Part shown: piece by piece, positions 1-8,949 of the stretch
Layout of the letters: each line of letters begins with the position of its first letter
How positions within the stretch are numbered: the stretch's first letter is position 1
Assembly: GCA_016287065.1 (NCBI GenBank)
Contig: JAEEVB010000014.1
Span: 1 to 17,523 of the forward strand
Direction: 5' to 3'
DNA: 17,523 nucleotides
Source of the DNA: Muribaculaceae bacterium
GTDB lineage: Bacteria; Bacteroidota; Bacteroidia; Bacteroidales; Muribaculaceae
Position numbers and translations under genes: made by a program
The notes under the pieces: generated by a model
Databases searched by the model: none
What the model saw: only the letters and a program-made list of their open reading frames with translations
Told to the model about the DNA's origin: nothing

Positions 1-440
1 GGAACATTGTGTGCATATTTTGACTGGAGCAAAGCTGAATTGCGTCCATAAGCAAGAGCAGCGTTGTGGTAGTCTTCTTTAGCACGGTAATACTCACCGA
101 CAATCAGGAAGTCGTTTTGTGCAGCCATAGTCTCGAAAGCCTTGATAACATCGCCCGACACTTTGGTTTTGAACTTGGGCATGCCTGTCTTCTTGTCGAG
201 TTTGGGGCTACCATCCTTGTTGGTTTCAAAGATGGTGTCACGAGCTAAAGCCTGAGTGTAGAGGTCATAGCTGTTCTGCAAGCACATAGCGGCATCGTCA
301 TCGAGATTACCACTCTGAGCTTTCAGGAAGTAACCATTGTAGGCCTTTTGAGCCTCGCCGTAGATAGACTTAGAATCTTGAGCGATAGCAGCAGAAGCAA
401 AGATCATTCCGCAAGCTAACATTAAAGCAAATTTTTTCAT
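1..440 (-). CDS. Exported protein, possibly TPR-like, partial (C-terminus outside window)
   Basis: The frame is open from an ATG at 438-440 to the left edge, giving 146 visible codons with no stop. The N-terminus is a clear signal peptide: MKK, then a hydrophobic stretch ending in AAIAQ, with cleavage likely after residue 20 or 21. The mature part is rich in Ala, Tyr, Gln and Lys (EAQKAYNGYF, EYYRAKEDYHNAALAYGRNS). The latter stretch has the alternating small/aromatic look of tetratricopeptide helices. It lies 54 nt downstream of gyrA on the same strand with no visible terminator between them, so co-transcription is likely. From memory, Bacteroides genomes also place a TPR-type protein after gyrA. 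The exported location is well supported; the TPR assignment is inference from pattern, and the partner or substrate is unknown. Confidence 0.75.
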   Translation of the reverse strand, partial: MKKFALMLACGMIFASAAIAQDSKSIYGEAQKAYNGYFLKAQSGNLDDDAAMCLQNSYDLYTQALARDTIFETNKDGSPKLDKKTGMPKFKTKVSGDVIKAFETMAAQNDFLIVGEYYRAKEDYHNAALAYGRNSALLQSKYAHNV

Positions 441-494
441 TTCAATATTAATTTAAAAAATTAGTAATCAAGTTAATTATGTGGTTATTAAAAA

Positions 495-3107
495 TTAGTC
501 TTCAAAATTGAGCGTCCCTTGAGCCGAGCCTTTGCTGTCGTCATTGTCGTCACCAATCTCGTTGTTTTCTTCATTGTTTTCGTTGATGGTTTCTTCGTTC
601 TCGACAATTTCTTCAGTCTGATTCTCAACATTCAGTTCAATTTGCTCACTGGTTTCTTCAACTTCGGGTTCTGTATCAACCTTGCAAACCGATGCAATCT
701 CATCGTTCTTCTTTTCAAGGTTAATCAGTTTCACACCCTGAGTTGCACGACCCATAACGCGCAAGTCGCTCACTCTAAGCCTAATGGTGATACCAGACTT
801 GTTAATGATGACAAGGTCATTACTGTCGCTTACATTCTTAATAGCAATAAGCTTGCCAGTTTTTTCAGTAATGTTGATGGTCTTCACGCCCTTGCCACCA
901 CGATTAGTCACGCGGTAGTCTTCGAGCTTGCTGCGCTTGCCCATGCCCTGCTCCGAAACAACCAAAACATCGTCGGCAGTATTGGCACGCATGCAAATCA
1001 TTCCTACCACTTCATCGTCAGGTCCGTCGAGAGTCATACCCTTAACACCTGTAGCAGTGCGGCCCATTGCCCTCACTACGGTTTCATTGAAGCGAATGGC
1101 CCGACCATTGCGGTTTGCCAGAATCACCTCGCTGTCGCCTTCTGTGAGAATGGCTCCAATCAGTTGGTCGTCTTCACGAATGTTGAGTGCATTCACACCA
1201 TTGAAACGCGGACGCGAGTATTCACTCAAGCGCGTGCGCTTAATGATACCCTGTTTGGTAGCAAACATGATGTAGTGCGACTGGTTATATTCGGGATCAC
1301 GAAGTTTGGTAGCACGAATAAAGGCATAGATGCGGTTCTCCGGACCAATATTGAGCAGGTTCTGGATGGCGCGTCCCTTCGAGTTCTTCGTTCCTTCTGG
1401 GATTTCATACACGCGCAGCCAGTAGCACCTGCCAAGTGCGGTAAAGAACAACATATAATTATGGTTCGTGGCTTCATAGATATACTCGATGAAGTCCTCG
1501 TCGCGCGTGTCGCTGCCCTTTGCTCCCACTCCACCTCGGTTTTGAGCGCGGTACTCGCTAAGCGGTGTGCGCTTGATGTAACCAAAGTGTGAGATAGTGA
1601 TAATCATGGGATCGTCGGCATAGAAGTCTTCGGCATTCATCTCTTCGGCCGAGTACTCGATTTGGGTGCGACGTTCGTCACCGTACTTGTCGCGAACCTC
1701 AATGAGTTCCTCTTCTATCACTTTGCGACATTCCTCAGGATCGTTCAGGATGGCTTCGAGATGCTCGATGGTCTTCATCACTTCGGCCAATTCGTTGCGA
1801 AGCTTGTCTTGTTCCAGGTTAGTGAGTTGACGCAAGCGCATCTCAACGATGGCACGGGTCTGAATGTCGTCAAGGTTGAAACGTTCTCCCAGACGCTGAC
1901 GGGCCTCTTCTGTAGTCTTGCTGCTACGTATGATCTTGATCACCTCGTCAATATTGTCCGATGCGATAATCAGTCCCTCAAGTATGTGAGCACGTTCACG
2001 GGCCTTGTTGAGTTCAAACTCGGTGCGGCGAATCACCACTGTGTGACGATGGTCAAGGAAGTGCTGAATCAGTTGTTTGAGGTTTACTGTTTCAGGGCGA
2101 CCATTCACAAGACACACGTTGTTCACGCTGAACGACGACTGCAGCTCGGTCATCTTGTACAGCTTGTTGAGCAGCACATTGGCATTCTGGTCTTTCTTCA
2201 CATCAATCACGATGCGCATACCCTGGCGGTCACTCTCATCGTTGATGTTGCTGATACCCTCCAGGCGCTTGTCCTCAACAAGGGCTGCAATGTTCTCGAT
2301 CAGTTCACGCTTATTCACATTATAGGGAATCTCCGACACCACAATCTTGTCACGGTCGTTTTCGGTTTCGATTTCGGCCTTGGCTCTGATAATGATTCGG
2401 CCGCGACCCGTCTCAAAAGCGTCCTTCACGCCCTGATAACCATGAATGATGCCACCCGTGGGGAAATCGGGCGCCTTGATGTGATGCATCAGGTCAGCCA
2501 CTTCCATTTCAGGATTCTCAAGCAGTGCCAGACAGGCATTGATCGACTCGGTCAGGTTGTGTGGAGCCATATTAGTGGCCATACCCACAGCAATACCCGA
2601 TGCACCGTTCACCAGCAAATTGGGGAAACGGGTGGGCAACACCTCTGGTTCTTCAAGCGTGTTGTCGAAGTTGGGTACAAAGTCTACAGTGTCTTCATCC
2701 ATATCCCGCATCATCTCCTCGCCCATCTTGGCAAGGCGAGCCTCGGTGTAACGCATGGCAGCAGGGCTGTCACCGTCAACCGAACCGTAGTTACCCTGGC
2801 CATCGACAAGCGGATAACGCATGGCCCAATCCTGTGCCAGGCGCACCATGGCAAGATATACTGATGAATCTCCGTGAGGGTGATATTTACCAAGCACGTC
2901 ACCCACGATACGTGCCGATTTCTTGTAAGGTGCATTAGAGAAATTGCCCAATTTCTCCATGCCAAAGAGCACTCTGCGATGCACCGGCTTGAAGCCGTCG
3001 CGTATGTCGGGCAAGGCTCGCGAGACAATCACCGACATCGAGTAGTCGATGTACGACGTCTTCATCTCGTTTTCAATGTTGATCTCAATAATGCGATCGT
3101 TGTTCAT
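495..3107 (-). CDS. gyrA: DNA gyrase subunit A
   Basis: GyrA is the breakage-reunion subunit of gyrase, which works with GyrB to introduce negative supercoils. The 870 residues contain the winged-helix/tower region with the catalytic tyrosine in AAMRYTEARL (Tyr120, E. coli Tyr122), the quinolone-determining segment KYHPHGDSSVYLAM (residues 74-87), and a C-terminal beta-pinwheel with repeated R-x-NRGG-type blades. The gyrA box is NRGGKG near residue 730, which distinguishes it from ParC. The last 55 or so residues are a strongly acidic Glu/Asp/Asn tail. Ser81 corresponds to E. coli Ser83 and is wild type. Leu85 occupies the E. coli Asp87 position; Bacteroides has Phe there, as I recall. The ATG at 3107 follows an A/T-rich leader with no Shine-Dalgarno. 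It is divergent from clpC and probably co-transcribed with the exported protein gene downstream. Confidence 0.97.
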   Translation of the reverse strand: MNNDRIIEINIENEMKTSYIDYSMSVIVSRALPDIRDGFKPVHRRVLFGMEKLGNFSNAPYKKSARIVGDVLGKYHPHGDSSVYLAMVRLAQDWAMRYPLVDGQGNYGSVDGDSPAAMRYTEARLAKMGEEMMRDMDEDTVDFVPNFDNTLEEPEVLPTRFPNLLVNGASGIAVGMATNMAPHNLTESINACLALLENPEMEVADLMHHIKAPDFPTGGIIHGYQGVKDAFETGRGRIIIRAKAEIETENDRDKIVVSEIPYNVNKRELIENIAALVEDKRLEGISNINDESDRQGMRIVIDVKKDQNANVLLNKLYKMTELQSSFSVNNVCLVNGRPETVNLKQLIQHFLDHRHTVVIRRTEFELNKARERAHILEGLIIASDNIDEVIKIIRSSKTTEEARQRLGERFNLDDIQTRAIVEMRLRQLTNLEQDKLRNELAEVMKTIEHLEAILNDPEECRKVIEEELIEVRDKYGDERRTQIEYSAEEMNAEDFYADDPMIITISHFGYIKRTPLSEYRAQNRGGVGAKGSDTRDEDFIEYIYEATNHNYMLFFTALGRCYWLRVYEIPEGTKNSKGRAIQNLLNIGPENRIYAFIRATKLRDPEYNQSHYIMFATKQGIIKRTRLSEYSRPRFNGVNALNIREDDQLIGAILTEGDSEVILANRNGRAIRFNETVVRAMGRTATGVKGMTLDGPDDEVVGMICMRANTADDVLVVSEQGMGKRSKLEDYRVTNRGGKGVKTINITEKTGKLIAIKNVSDSNDLVIINKSGITIRLRVSDLRVMGRATQGVKLINLEKKNDEIASVCKVDTEPEVEETSEQIELNVENQTEEIVENEETINENNEENNEIGDDNDDSKGSAQGTLNFED

Positions 3108-3201
3108 TTAGTTAACTTTTAATAATTCTACATGGACATGCTCACAAATCAAGCGAAAATATGCTCCAGTCCTCATGAAACACGTCTCGTTATAAAACTT
3201 A

Positions 3202-3209
3202 CAAAGATA
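3202..3209 (-). promoter_or_regulatory. Candidate gyrA promoter, -7 box
   Basis: The minus strand reads TATCTTTG, an exact match to the Bacteroidetes -7 consensus TAnnTTTG, about 95 nt upstream of the gyrA start. I could not find a good TTTG -33 box at the expected 19-21 nt spacing, so the call rests on the -7 box and its position alone. Confidence 0.5.
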
Positions 3210-3265
3210 CTAAAAAATATTGGAACTACACCTATATTTAATAAGAACTTTTCTTTAAAAAATCG

Positions 3266-3273
3266 TAATTTTG
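3266..3273 (+). promoter_or_regulatory. Candidate clpC-htpG promoter, -7 box
   Basis: TAATTTTG matches TAnnTTTG exactly, 88 nt upstream of the clpC ATG. A -33 TTTG is not evident. It would give a 5' leader of roughly 80 nt. No heat-shock operator (CIRCE-like inverted repeat) was recognised in the 254-nt gyrA/clpC intergenic region. Confidence 0.45.
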
Positions 3274-3361
3274 GCATAAAAATTGCAGTTATACCAGCAA
3301 AGAATGTCGGCAAGCCGAAATTCTTGTGTTAGACTGAACATTTTCACAATAGTTTAAAATA

Positions 3362-5521
3362 ATGATATACAACCTGAACGATAAGAAACAATGGGATGTG
3401 GCAATGCGTGCCCACACCACACTTTTGCCTCATCTGGGACCCGAATTCACCGACGACGACGACGATCTGCTCGATGAGGAACCGGAGAATCAGGGAGGAA
3501 ATGAGTCGCAATCAGGAGGTGAAAAGCGAACCCAACAGCGACGAAATGTCATGAAAAATGACAATGGAACACCCACTATTGACAAATATGGCAAAGATAT
3601 AACCAAAGAAGCCGCCAACGGCAAACTCGACCCCGTGGTGGGGCGCGAGATTGAGATTGAGCGACTTGCACAGGTGCTCAGCCGCCGCAAGAAGAACAAT
3701 CCGGTGCTCATCGGCGAGCCTGGCGTGGGCAAATCGGCCATCATCGAAGGCCTTGCCCTGCGCATCGTGCAACGCAAGGTGGCACGCGTGCTCTTCGACA
3801 AGCGCATCGTGGCGCTCGACATGGCATCGGTAGTAGCTGGCACCAAATATCGTGGCCAGTTCGAAGAGCGCATCAAGGGTATCATCGACGAGGCTTCGAA
3901 GAACAAGAACATCATCCTCTTTATCGACGAGATACACACCATCGTGGGTGCCGGCAACGCAAGCGGCTCAATGGATGCAGCCAACCTGCTCAAGCCAGCA
4001 TTGGCACGTGGCGAAGTGCAGTGCATCGGAGCAACCACACTCGATGAGTACCGCAAGAACATCGAGAAAGACGGAGCGCTCGAACGCCGTTTCCAGAAAG
4101 TGCTGGTCGAAGCAACCACCCCCGAAGAGACGCTCGAAATTCTTCGCAACATCAAGTCAATATACGAAAAGCATCACGGCGTCGACTACACCGATGCCGC
4201 CCTTGAGGCATGCGTGCGACTCACCGACCGCTACGTGAGCGACCGCTTCTTCCCCGACAAGGCAATTGATGCCATGGACGAGGCCGGTTCTCGCGTACAC
4301 ATTTCTAAAGTGGTGGTCCCCAAGGAAATTGACGAACTCGAAAAACGCATTGCCGAAGCACAGGCCAAGAAACTCGAGGCGGTGCAGAACCAGAATTTCG
4401 AAGGCGCTGCCAACTACCGCGACCAGCAAGAGAAACTGAAGCTCGAACTCAACGACGCTAAGGCTCGCTGGGAAAAGGAGCTTGACACGAAACGCGAAAC
4501 TGTCGACGAAAACGACATAGCCGAGGTAGTGGCCATGATCACCGGCGTGCCTGTGCAACGCATTGCGCAAGCCGAGGGAATCAGGCTCCTTGGCATGACC
4601 GATGAGCTCAAAAAACAAGTCATTGGCCAAGACGAGGCCATCGACAAGATTGCACGCGCCATTCGCCGCAACCGTGTGGGACTGAAAGACCCCAACCGCC
4701 CTATTGGTTCCTTCATGTTCCTGGGGTCCACGGGTGTTGGCAAGACCCTGCTCGCCAAGCGCCTGGCTGAATTCCTCTTCAACTCTAAAGATGCTCTCAT
4801 ACGCATCGACATGAGCGAATACATGGAGAAGTTCACCGTGTCGCGCCTGGTAGGAGCCCCTCCAGGATATGTAGGTTATGAAGAAGGCGGACAACTCACC
4901 GAGAAAGTGCGCCGTCACCCCTACTCGGTCGTGCTCCTCGACGAGATCGAGAAAGCACATCCCGACGTGTTCAACATGCTGCTGCAAGTGCTCGACGAAG
5001 GATGCTTGACCGACAGCCTGGGCCGCCGTGTCGACTTCAAGAACACCATCATCATCATGACGTCAAACATTGGCACACGTGAGCTGAAAGACTTTGGTGC
5101 TGGCGTAGGTTTCAACACCTCGCTCACCAAGGAGCACAGCGATGCTGTCATACGCAAGGCACTCAACCGTCAGTTCTCCCCCGAGTTCCTGAACCGCGTC
5201 GACGACATCATCACCTTTGCATCGCTCAACCACGACCACATCATGCAAATCATCGACATTGAGCTCAAGCAATTCTACCAGCGCGTCGAAGAACTGGGAT
5301 TCACGCTTCAAATCACCGATGCTGCCAGACAGTTTGTGGCCGAGAAAGGATATGACGTGCAATATGGCGCACGACCCTTGAAGCGTGCCATTCAGACCTA
5401 TATCGAAGACCCGCTGAGCGAGCTGCTGCTCAAACATGAAGACAAGAAGAATGTGCGTCTCATCATCGATATCAAGGACGACGAAATCGACGCTAAGATT
5501 GAAACCGAAAATAAAGACTAA
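3362..5521 (+). CDS. clpC: ClpC-type AAA+ unfoldase lacking the N-terminal Clp_N domain
   Basis: This is a hexameric ATP-driven protein unfoldase, predicted to feed substrates to ClpP. In its 719 residues the first nucleotide-binding domain has Walker A GEPGVGKS (118-125) and Walker B FIDE (Asp189-Glu190). A middle coiled-coil around 330-375 holds a UVR-like motif (NFEGAANYRDQQEKL), the ClpC signature as opposed to ClpB. The second domain has Walker A GSTGVGKT (455-462), Walker B LLDE (Asp527-Glu528) and a C-terminal sensor-2 GARPLKRAI. VGF at 582-584 matches the ClpP-docking tripeptide. The usual Clp_N domain of about 150 residues is absent: the protein begins in what is normally the acidic linker (EFTDDDDD). 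An in-frame TAG at 3350-3352 and the adjacent gyrA start leave no room for it upstream. htpG follows after 17 nt. The family call is firm; the consequence of the missing domain is inference. Confidence 0.93.
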   Translation: MIYNLNDKKQWDVAMRAHTTLLPHLGPEFTDDDDDLLDEEPENQGGNESQSGGEKRTQQRRNVMKNDNGTPTIDKYGKDITKEAANGKLDPVVGREIEIERLAQVLSRRKKNNPVLIGEPGVGKSAIIEGLALRIVQRKVARVLFDKRIVALDMASVVAGTKYRGQFEERIKGIIDEASKNKNIILFIDEIHTIVGAGNASGSMDAANLLKPALARGEVQCIGATTLDEYRKNIEKDGALERRFQKVLVEATTPEETLEILRNIKSIYEKHHGVDYTDAALEACVRLTDRYVSDRFFPDKAIDAMDEAGSRVHISKVVVPKEIDELEKRIAEAQAKKLEAVQNQNFEGAANYRDQQEKLKLELNDAKARWEKELDTKRETVDENDIAEVVAMITGVPVQRIAQAEGIRLLGMTDELKKQVIGQDEAIDKIARAIRRNRVGLKDPNRPIGSFMFLGSTGVGKTLLAKRLAEFLFNSKDALIRIDMSEYMEKFTVSRLVGAPPGYVGYEEGGQLTEKVRRHPYSVVLLDEIEKAHPDVFNMLLQVLDEGCLTDSLGRRVDFKNTIIIMTSNIGTRELKDFGAGVGFNTSLTKEHSDAVIRKALNRQFSPEFLNRVDDIITFASLNHDHIMQIIDIELKQFYQRVEELGFTLQITDAARQFVAEKGYDVQYGARPLKRAIQTYIEDPLSELLLKHEDKKNVRLIIDIKDDEIDAKIETENKD

Positions 5522-5538
5522 AAAAACACATATTAATT

Positions 5539-7584
5539 ATGACTAAAGGAAACATTGGGGTAACGACAACTAACATTTTCCCCGTAATCAAAAAATTTCT
5601 GTATAGCGATCATGAAATATTTCTTCGCGAACTGGTATCGAATGCCGTCGATGCCACTCAAAAACTGAAGACCCTTGCCGGAGCTGGCGAATTCAATGGA
5701 CCCACCGACGACCTCAAGGTGCAGGTAAAACTCGACAAAGACAATGGCACCCTCACCGTTACCGACAACGGCATTGGCATGACTGCCGAAGAGATCGACA
5801 AATACATCAACCAGATTGCCTTCTCCGGTGCCGAAGAGTTCTTGAACAAGTATAAGGACAGCGCAAATGCCATCATCGGACATTTCGGTCTGGGTTTCTA
5901 CTCGGCCTTCATGGTAGCCAAGAAGGTTGAAATCCACACCCTTTCCTACAAAGAGGGCGCAAAGGCCGTCAAATGGACCTGCGACGGTTCACCCGAGTAT
6001 GAGATGGAAGACTGCGACAAGGCCGAGCGAGGTACCGATATCGTAGTCTATATCGACGACGATGAGAAGGAATTCCTCGAGCAATCACGCATCAACACGC
6101 TGCTCAACAAGTATTGCCGCTTCCTCCCCGTTCCCGTCATTTTTGGCAAAGAACAGGAATGGAAAGATGGCAAATACGTCGATACCGACAAGGATAAACT
6201 GATCAACGATGTGGAACCCTTGTGGACCCGCACCCCAACCGACCTGAAGGATGAAGACTACCTCAAGTTCTATCACGCCATTCAGCCCGGCCAGGAAGAC
6301 CCCTTGTTCTGGATTCACCTGAATGTCGATTTCCCGTTCACACTCACCGGCATCCTCTATTTCCCGAAGATCAAGAACAATCTCGACATTCGCAAAGACC
6401 GAATCCAGCTCTATTGTAACCAGGTATTCGTGACCGATAGCGTAGAGGGTGTTGTGCCCGACTTCATGATGCTCCTCCAGGGTGTGATCGATAGCCCCGA
6501 CATTCCGCTCAACGTGTCGCGCTCCTATCTGCAGAGCGATCGCAACGTGAAGAAGATTTCGACCTATATCACCAAGAAGGTGGCCGCACGTCTCGAGGAG
6601 ATTGCCAAGAACGATCCCAAGGCATTCGAACAAAAGTGGAACGACATCAAGATTTTCATCCAATATGGCATGCTAAGCGACGAGAAATTCTGCGATGCCG
6701 CCATGAAGTTTGCCCTGCTTGAAAACACCGATGGCAAATACTTTAAACTCGACGACTACAAGAAACTCATCGAGGGCGAGCAGACCGACAAAGACGGCAA
6801 CCTCGTTTATCTTTACGCTACCGACAAGGAGGCACAGTACACCTACATCAAGGCTGCGGCCGACAAGGGCTACGACGTACTCCTCATGAACGGTCAGCTC
6901 GACACGCCCTTTGTGGGCATGCTGGAGCAAAAGCAGGAAAAATCACGTTTTGTGCGTGTCGACTCCGATGTGCTCGACAACCTCATTCGCAAAGAAGACG
7001 TGAAACCCACAAATCTCACCGACGAGCAGCAGGCAATCGCATCCACACTGTTCAAGTCACAGATTCCTGCAGTCGAGAAGAGTGAGTTCTATGTCACCTA
7101 TGCAGCCATGGCACCCACCGACAAGCCTATCGTCATCACGCAAAGCGAGTATATGCGACGCATGAAGGAGATGGCCCAGTTCCAGCCCGGCATGAGTTTC
7201 TATGGCGAGTTGCCCGATGCCTACAACTTCACGCTCAACACCAATCACAAACTCATTCAGGATGCCATCGAAAATGCCGAAAAAGCATTGGAGAACGAGC
7301 TTAAACCAATTGATGAGGATCTGAAGGCTACTGCTAATGTTATCAAGGCAATACGCGACTTGAATAAAGACGGTAAAGGTGTACCCGACGACAAAAAGAA
7401 AGACCTTGAAGACAACGAGAACAAAGAGCGTGAATTGCGTGACAAGAAAAACGCAATCATCACCAACTATGCACAATCTCAAGACAAGGTGAAGCAACTC
7501 ATCGACATTGCACTGCTCGGCAACGGACTCCTCAAGGGCGAAGCGCTCAACAACTTCCTGCAGCGCTCCATCGACTTGCTTTAA
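5539..7584 (+). CDS. htpG: Chaperone protein HtpG (bacterial Hsp90)
   Basis: HtpG is a cytosolic, dimeric, ATP-dependent chaperone. The 681 residues begin with the GHKL ATPase: FLRELVSNAVDA carries the catalytic Glu31 and Mg-binding Asn35, DNGIGM has the adenine-contacting Asp76, and GHFGLGFYSAFMV (from residue 114) forms the lid hinge. The middle domain has the conserved IPLNVSRSYLQ with the arginine that reaches the ATP. The C-terminal dimerisation region ends in KQLIDIALLGNGLLKGEALN. It contains a highly charged Lys/Asp/Glu helix insertion (about residues 590-640), which as far as I recall is normal for Bacteroidales HtpG. There is no MEEVD tail, as expected for bacteria. Translation starts at the ATG 17 nt after clpC without a Shine-Dalgarno, so the two chaperone genes form one transcription unit, closed by the hairpin at 7617. 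Confidence 0.96.
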   Translation: MTKGNIGVTTTNIFPVIKKFLYSDHEIFLRELVSNAVDATQKLKTLAGAGEFNGPTDDLKVQVKLDKDNGTLTVTDNGIGMTAEEIDKYINQIAFSGAEEFLNKYKDSANAIIGHFGLGFYSAFMVAKKVEIHTLSYKEGAKAVKWTCDGSPEYEMEDCDKAERGTDIVVYIDDDEKEFLEQSRINTLLNKYCRFLPVPVIFGKEQEWKDGKYVDTDKDKLINDVEPLWTRTPTDLKDEDYLKFYHAIQPGQEDPLFWIHLNVDFPFTLTGILYFPKIKNNLDIRKDRIQLYCNQVFVTDSVEGVVPDFMMLLQGVIDSPDIPLNVSRSYLQSDRNVKKISTYITKKVAARLEEIAKNDPKAFEQKWNDIKIFIQYGMLSDEKFCDAAMKFALLENTDGKYFKLDDYKKLIEGEQTDKDGNLVYLYATDKEAQYTYIKAAADKGYDVLLMNGQLDTPFVGMLEQKQEKSRFVRVDSDVLDNLIRKEDVKPTNLTDEQQAIASTLFKSQIPAVEKSEFYVTYAAMAPTDKPIVITQSEYMRRMKEMAQFQPGMSFYGELPDAYNFTLNTNHKLIQDAIENAEKALENELKPIDEDLKATANVIKAIRDLNKDGKGVPDDKKKDLEDNENKERELRDKKNAIITNYAQSQDKVKQLIDIALLGNGLLKGEALNNFLQRSIDLL

Positions 7585-7616
7585 CAAGAGTATCCTATCT
7601 GCTAAATAACAACAAG

Positions 7617-7660
7617 AAGAGGTGTGGCCCGCTACAGGTCACACCTCTTATTTTCTGTTT
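7617..7660 (+). terminator. Hairpin terminator after htpG
   Basis: A 13-bp stem (7617-7629 pairs with 7637-7649, one G-U pair) encloses a 7-nt loop and is followed by a T-rich but interrupted tract (ATTTTCTGTTT). It starts 33 nt after the htpG stop. On the minus strand the hairpin is not followed by T residues, so it probably serves only the plus-strand operon. Confidence 0.85.
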
Positions 7661-7847
7661 ACTACACCTTCTAATCAACACATCATGCTACAGCTACCAT
7701 TTTTGCACTCCTCATTTTCAGGTGTTTTCTGGTAGGCCACATAATATTAACGCCAATTTTGCGTGCCAGCCGCTTTGCGAGAGTAAAATAACGTCGTCTT
7801 TGCAACCTCCTGTCCTTATGTTCTTATTTCTAAAGAAATCCTGTACC

Positions 7848-8906
7848 CTAAACCCCAGACAGTGTAAGGTAGTTGCAGTGCATCATCGAACCATCATCGT
7901 CACGCAAGTGGAAAGCTCCACCAGCACAGTAGTCCCACATACGGCATTTCGCACACTCACCAGTCTTCATCCATTGGCGATTGCGCATCTGCTCAAAACG
8001 GTTGTTCCACACATCCACAAAACTGTCTTCATAGATATTGCCCTGCTTGTAATTGGCACGAACGCTCATGCAGCCCGATATGTCGCCATTGGCAAGAATC
8101 GAAGCCGTCATCGTTCCAGCATCACAGCGAAAACAATGATTCCGCACACGAGTTTCATACTCTCCCAGGAAGCCCTCACAGCTATACGACAAATCTACCT
8201 GCCCCTGCTCACGCGTTTCGACAATGAAATCCATCACACTGCGATACTCAACTGGAGTCAAGAACAGTTCCGGATCAAGTTTGGCACGGCCCTGAGGGAA
8301 TATGGTGAAGATGCGCCACTGCCTTACGCCTGTATCAATCAAGTACCGACGCAACTCGTGCAGTGAGGCAAGATTGCGACGATTCACACAGGTAATCACA
8401 TCCCACAGCAGGTTGCGGGTGCGTGTAAGCAGCCTGATTGCATTCATGGCACCCTCAAACGATTTGCCGCGCAACCAGTTATGATGTTCCTCAAGCCCAT
8501 CAAGACTCACGGCAAGAGTGCCAAGTCCGGCATCAATCATACGGCGAAGCGTGGGTTCGGTGAGCAGTACGCCATTGGTCACAAACCCCCACAGGAAACC
8601 GCGTCGTGTAATCTCACGACCACATTGTTCAAGATCGGGGCGCACCAGCGGTTCACCACCCACAGTGTTCACCTGCACACTACTTGGCGGCATGGCTGTG
8701 GCTATCTCGTCAAGAACACGGGTGAAGTGTTCCAGAGGCATATCGGGCACCTCCGAAATCTTTTTGCAGTCGCTACCACAATGCCGGCATGCCAGGTTGC
8801 ATCGCAGCGTGCACTCCCAGAAAAGCTGTCTGAGCGGATGACGCTGTTCAAGTATCAACCGCTCACGACGTGTCTTCTCAAGTTCAATCAGTTGTTTCGT
8901 CTTCAT
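7848..8906 (-). CDS. Radical SAM/SPASM enzyme of a lipoprotein-associated modification system
   Basis: This is a predicted cytosolic [4Fe-4S]/S-adenosylmethionine enzyme that modifies a peptide. The radical SAM motif CNLACRHC supplies CX3CX2C (Cys36, Cys40, Cys43); VGGEP follows at 82-86, then a SLDG strand. The C-terminal third is a SPASM domain for auxiliary clusters: Cys258, Cys261, then GDISGC (Cys279), CAKCRMWDYC (Cys318, 321, 327) and a final Cys344. The protein has 352 residues counted from the ATG at 8904-8906; a TTG one codon earlier is less likely to be the start. It is the last gene of an operon after two small lipoprotein genes, 43 nt below the nearer one. That arrangement and the sequence style match what I recall as the TIGR04133 'rSAM/lipoprotein' family. 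Fold and cofactors are secure; that the lipoproteins are its substrates is inference, and the reaction is unknown. Confidence 0.9.
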   Translation of the reverse strand: MKTKQLIELEKTRRERLILEQRHPLRQLFWECTLRCNLACRHCGSDCKKISEVPDMPLEHFTRVLDEIATAMPPSSVQVNTVGGEPLVRPDLEQCGREITRRGFLWGFVTNGVLLTEPTLRRMIDAGLGTLAVSLDGLEEHHNWLRGKSFEGAMNAIRLLTRTRNLLWDVITCVNRRNLASLHELRRYLIDTGVRQWRIFTIFPQGRAKLDPELFLTPVEYRSVMDFIVETREQGQVDLSYSCEGFLGEYETRVRNHCFRCDAGTMTASILANGDISGCMSVRANYKQGNIYEDSFVDVWNNRFEQMRNRQWMKTGECAKCRMWDYCAGGAFHLRDDDGSMMHCNYLTLSGV

Positions 8907-8949
8907 CAAGAACGTAGACTATACCAAATTGTCATCAATATGAATTGGG

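Noticed and set aside
519..1592. Long plus-strand open frame (357 codons) opposite gyrA
   Set aside because: It is fully antisense to a certain gyrA, with odd composition (His, Val and Phe runs) and no recognisable domain; it is a shadow of the biased gyrA codons. The same applies to 1662-2864.
7661..7847. Possible attachment site or mobile-element edge between htpG and the radical SAM gene
   Set aside because: No direct or inverted repeats, integrase or tRNA end could be found; it appears to be plain intergenic DNA.
7722..8366. Plus-strand open frame of 214 codons between htpG and the lipoprotein operon
   Set aside because: It overlaps the SPASM half of the radical SAM gene on the other strand and has no recognisable domain.
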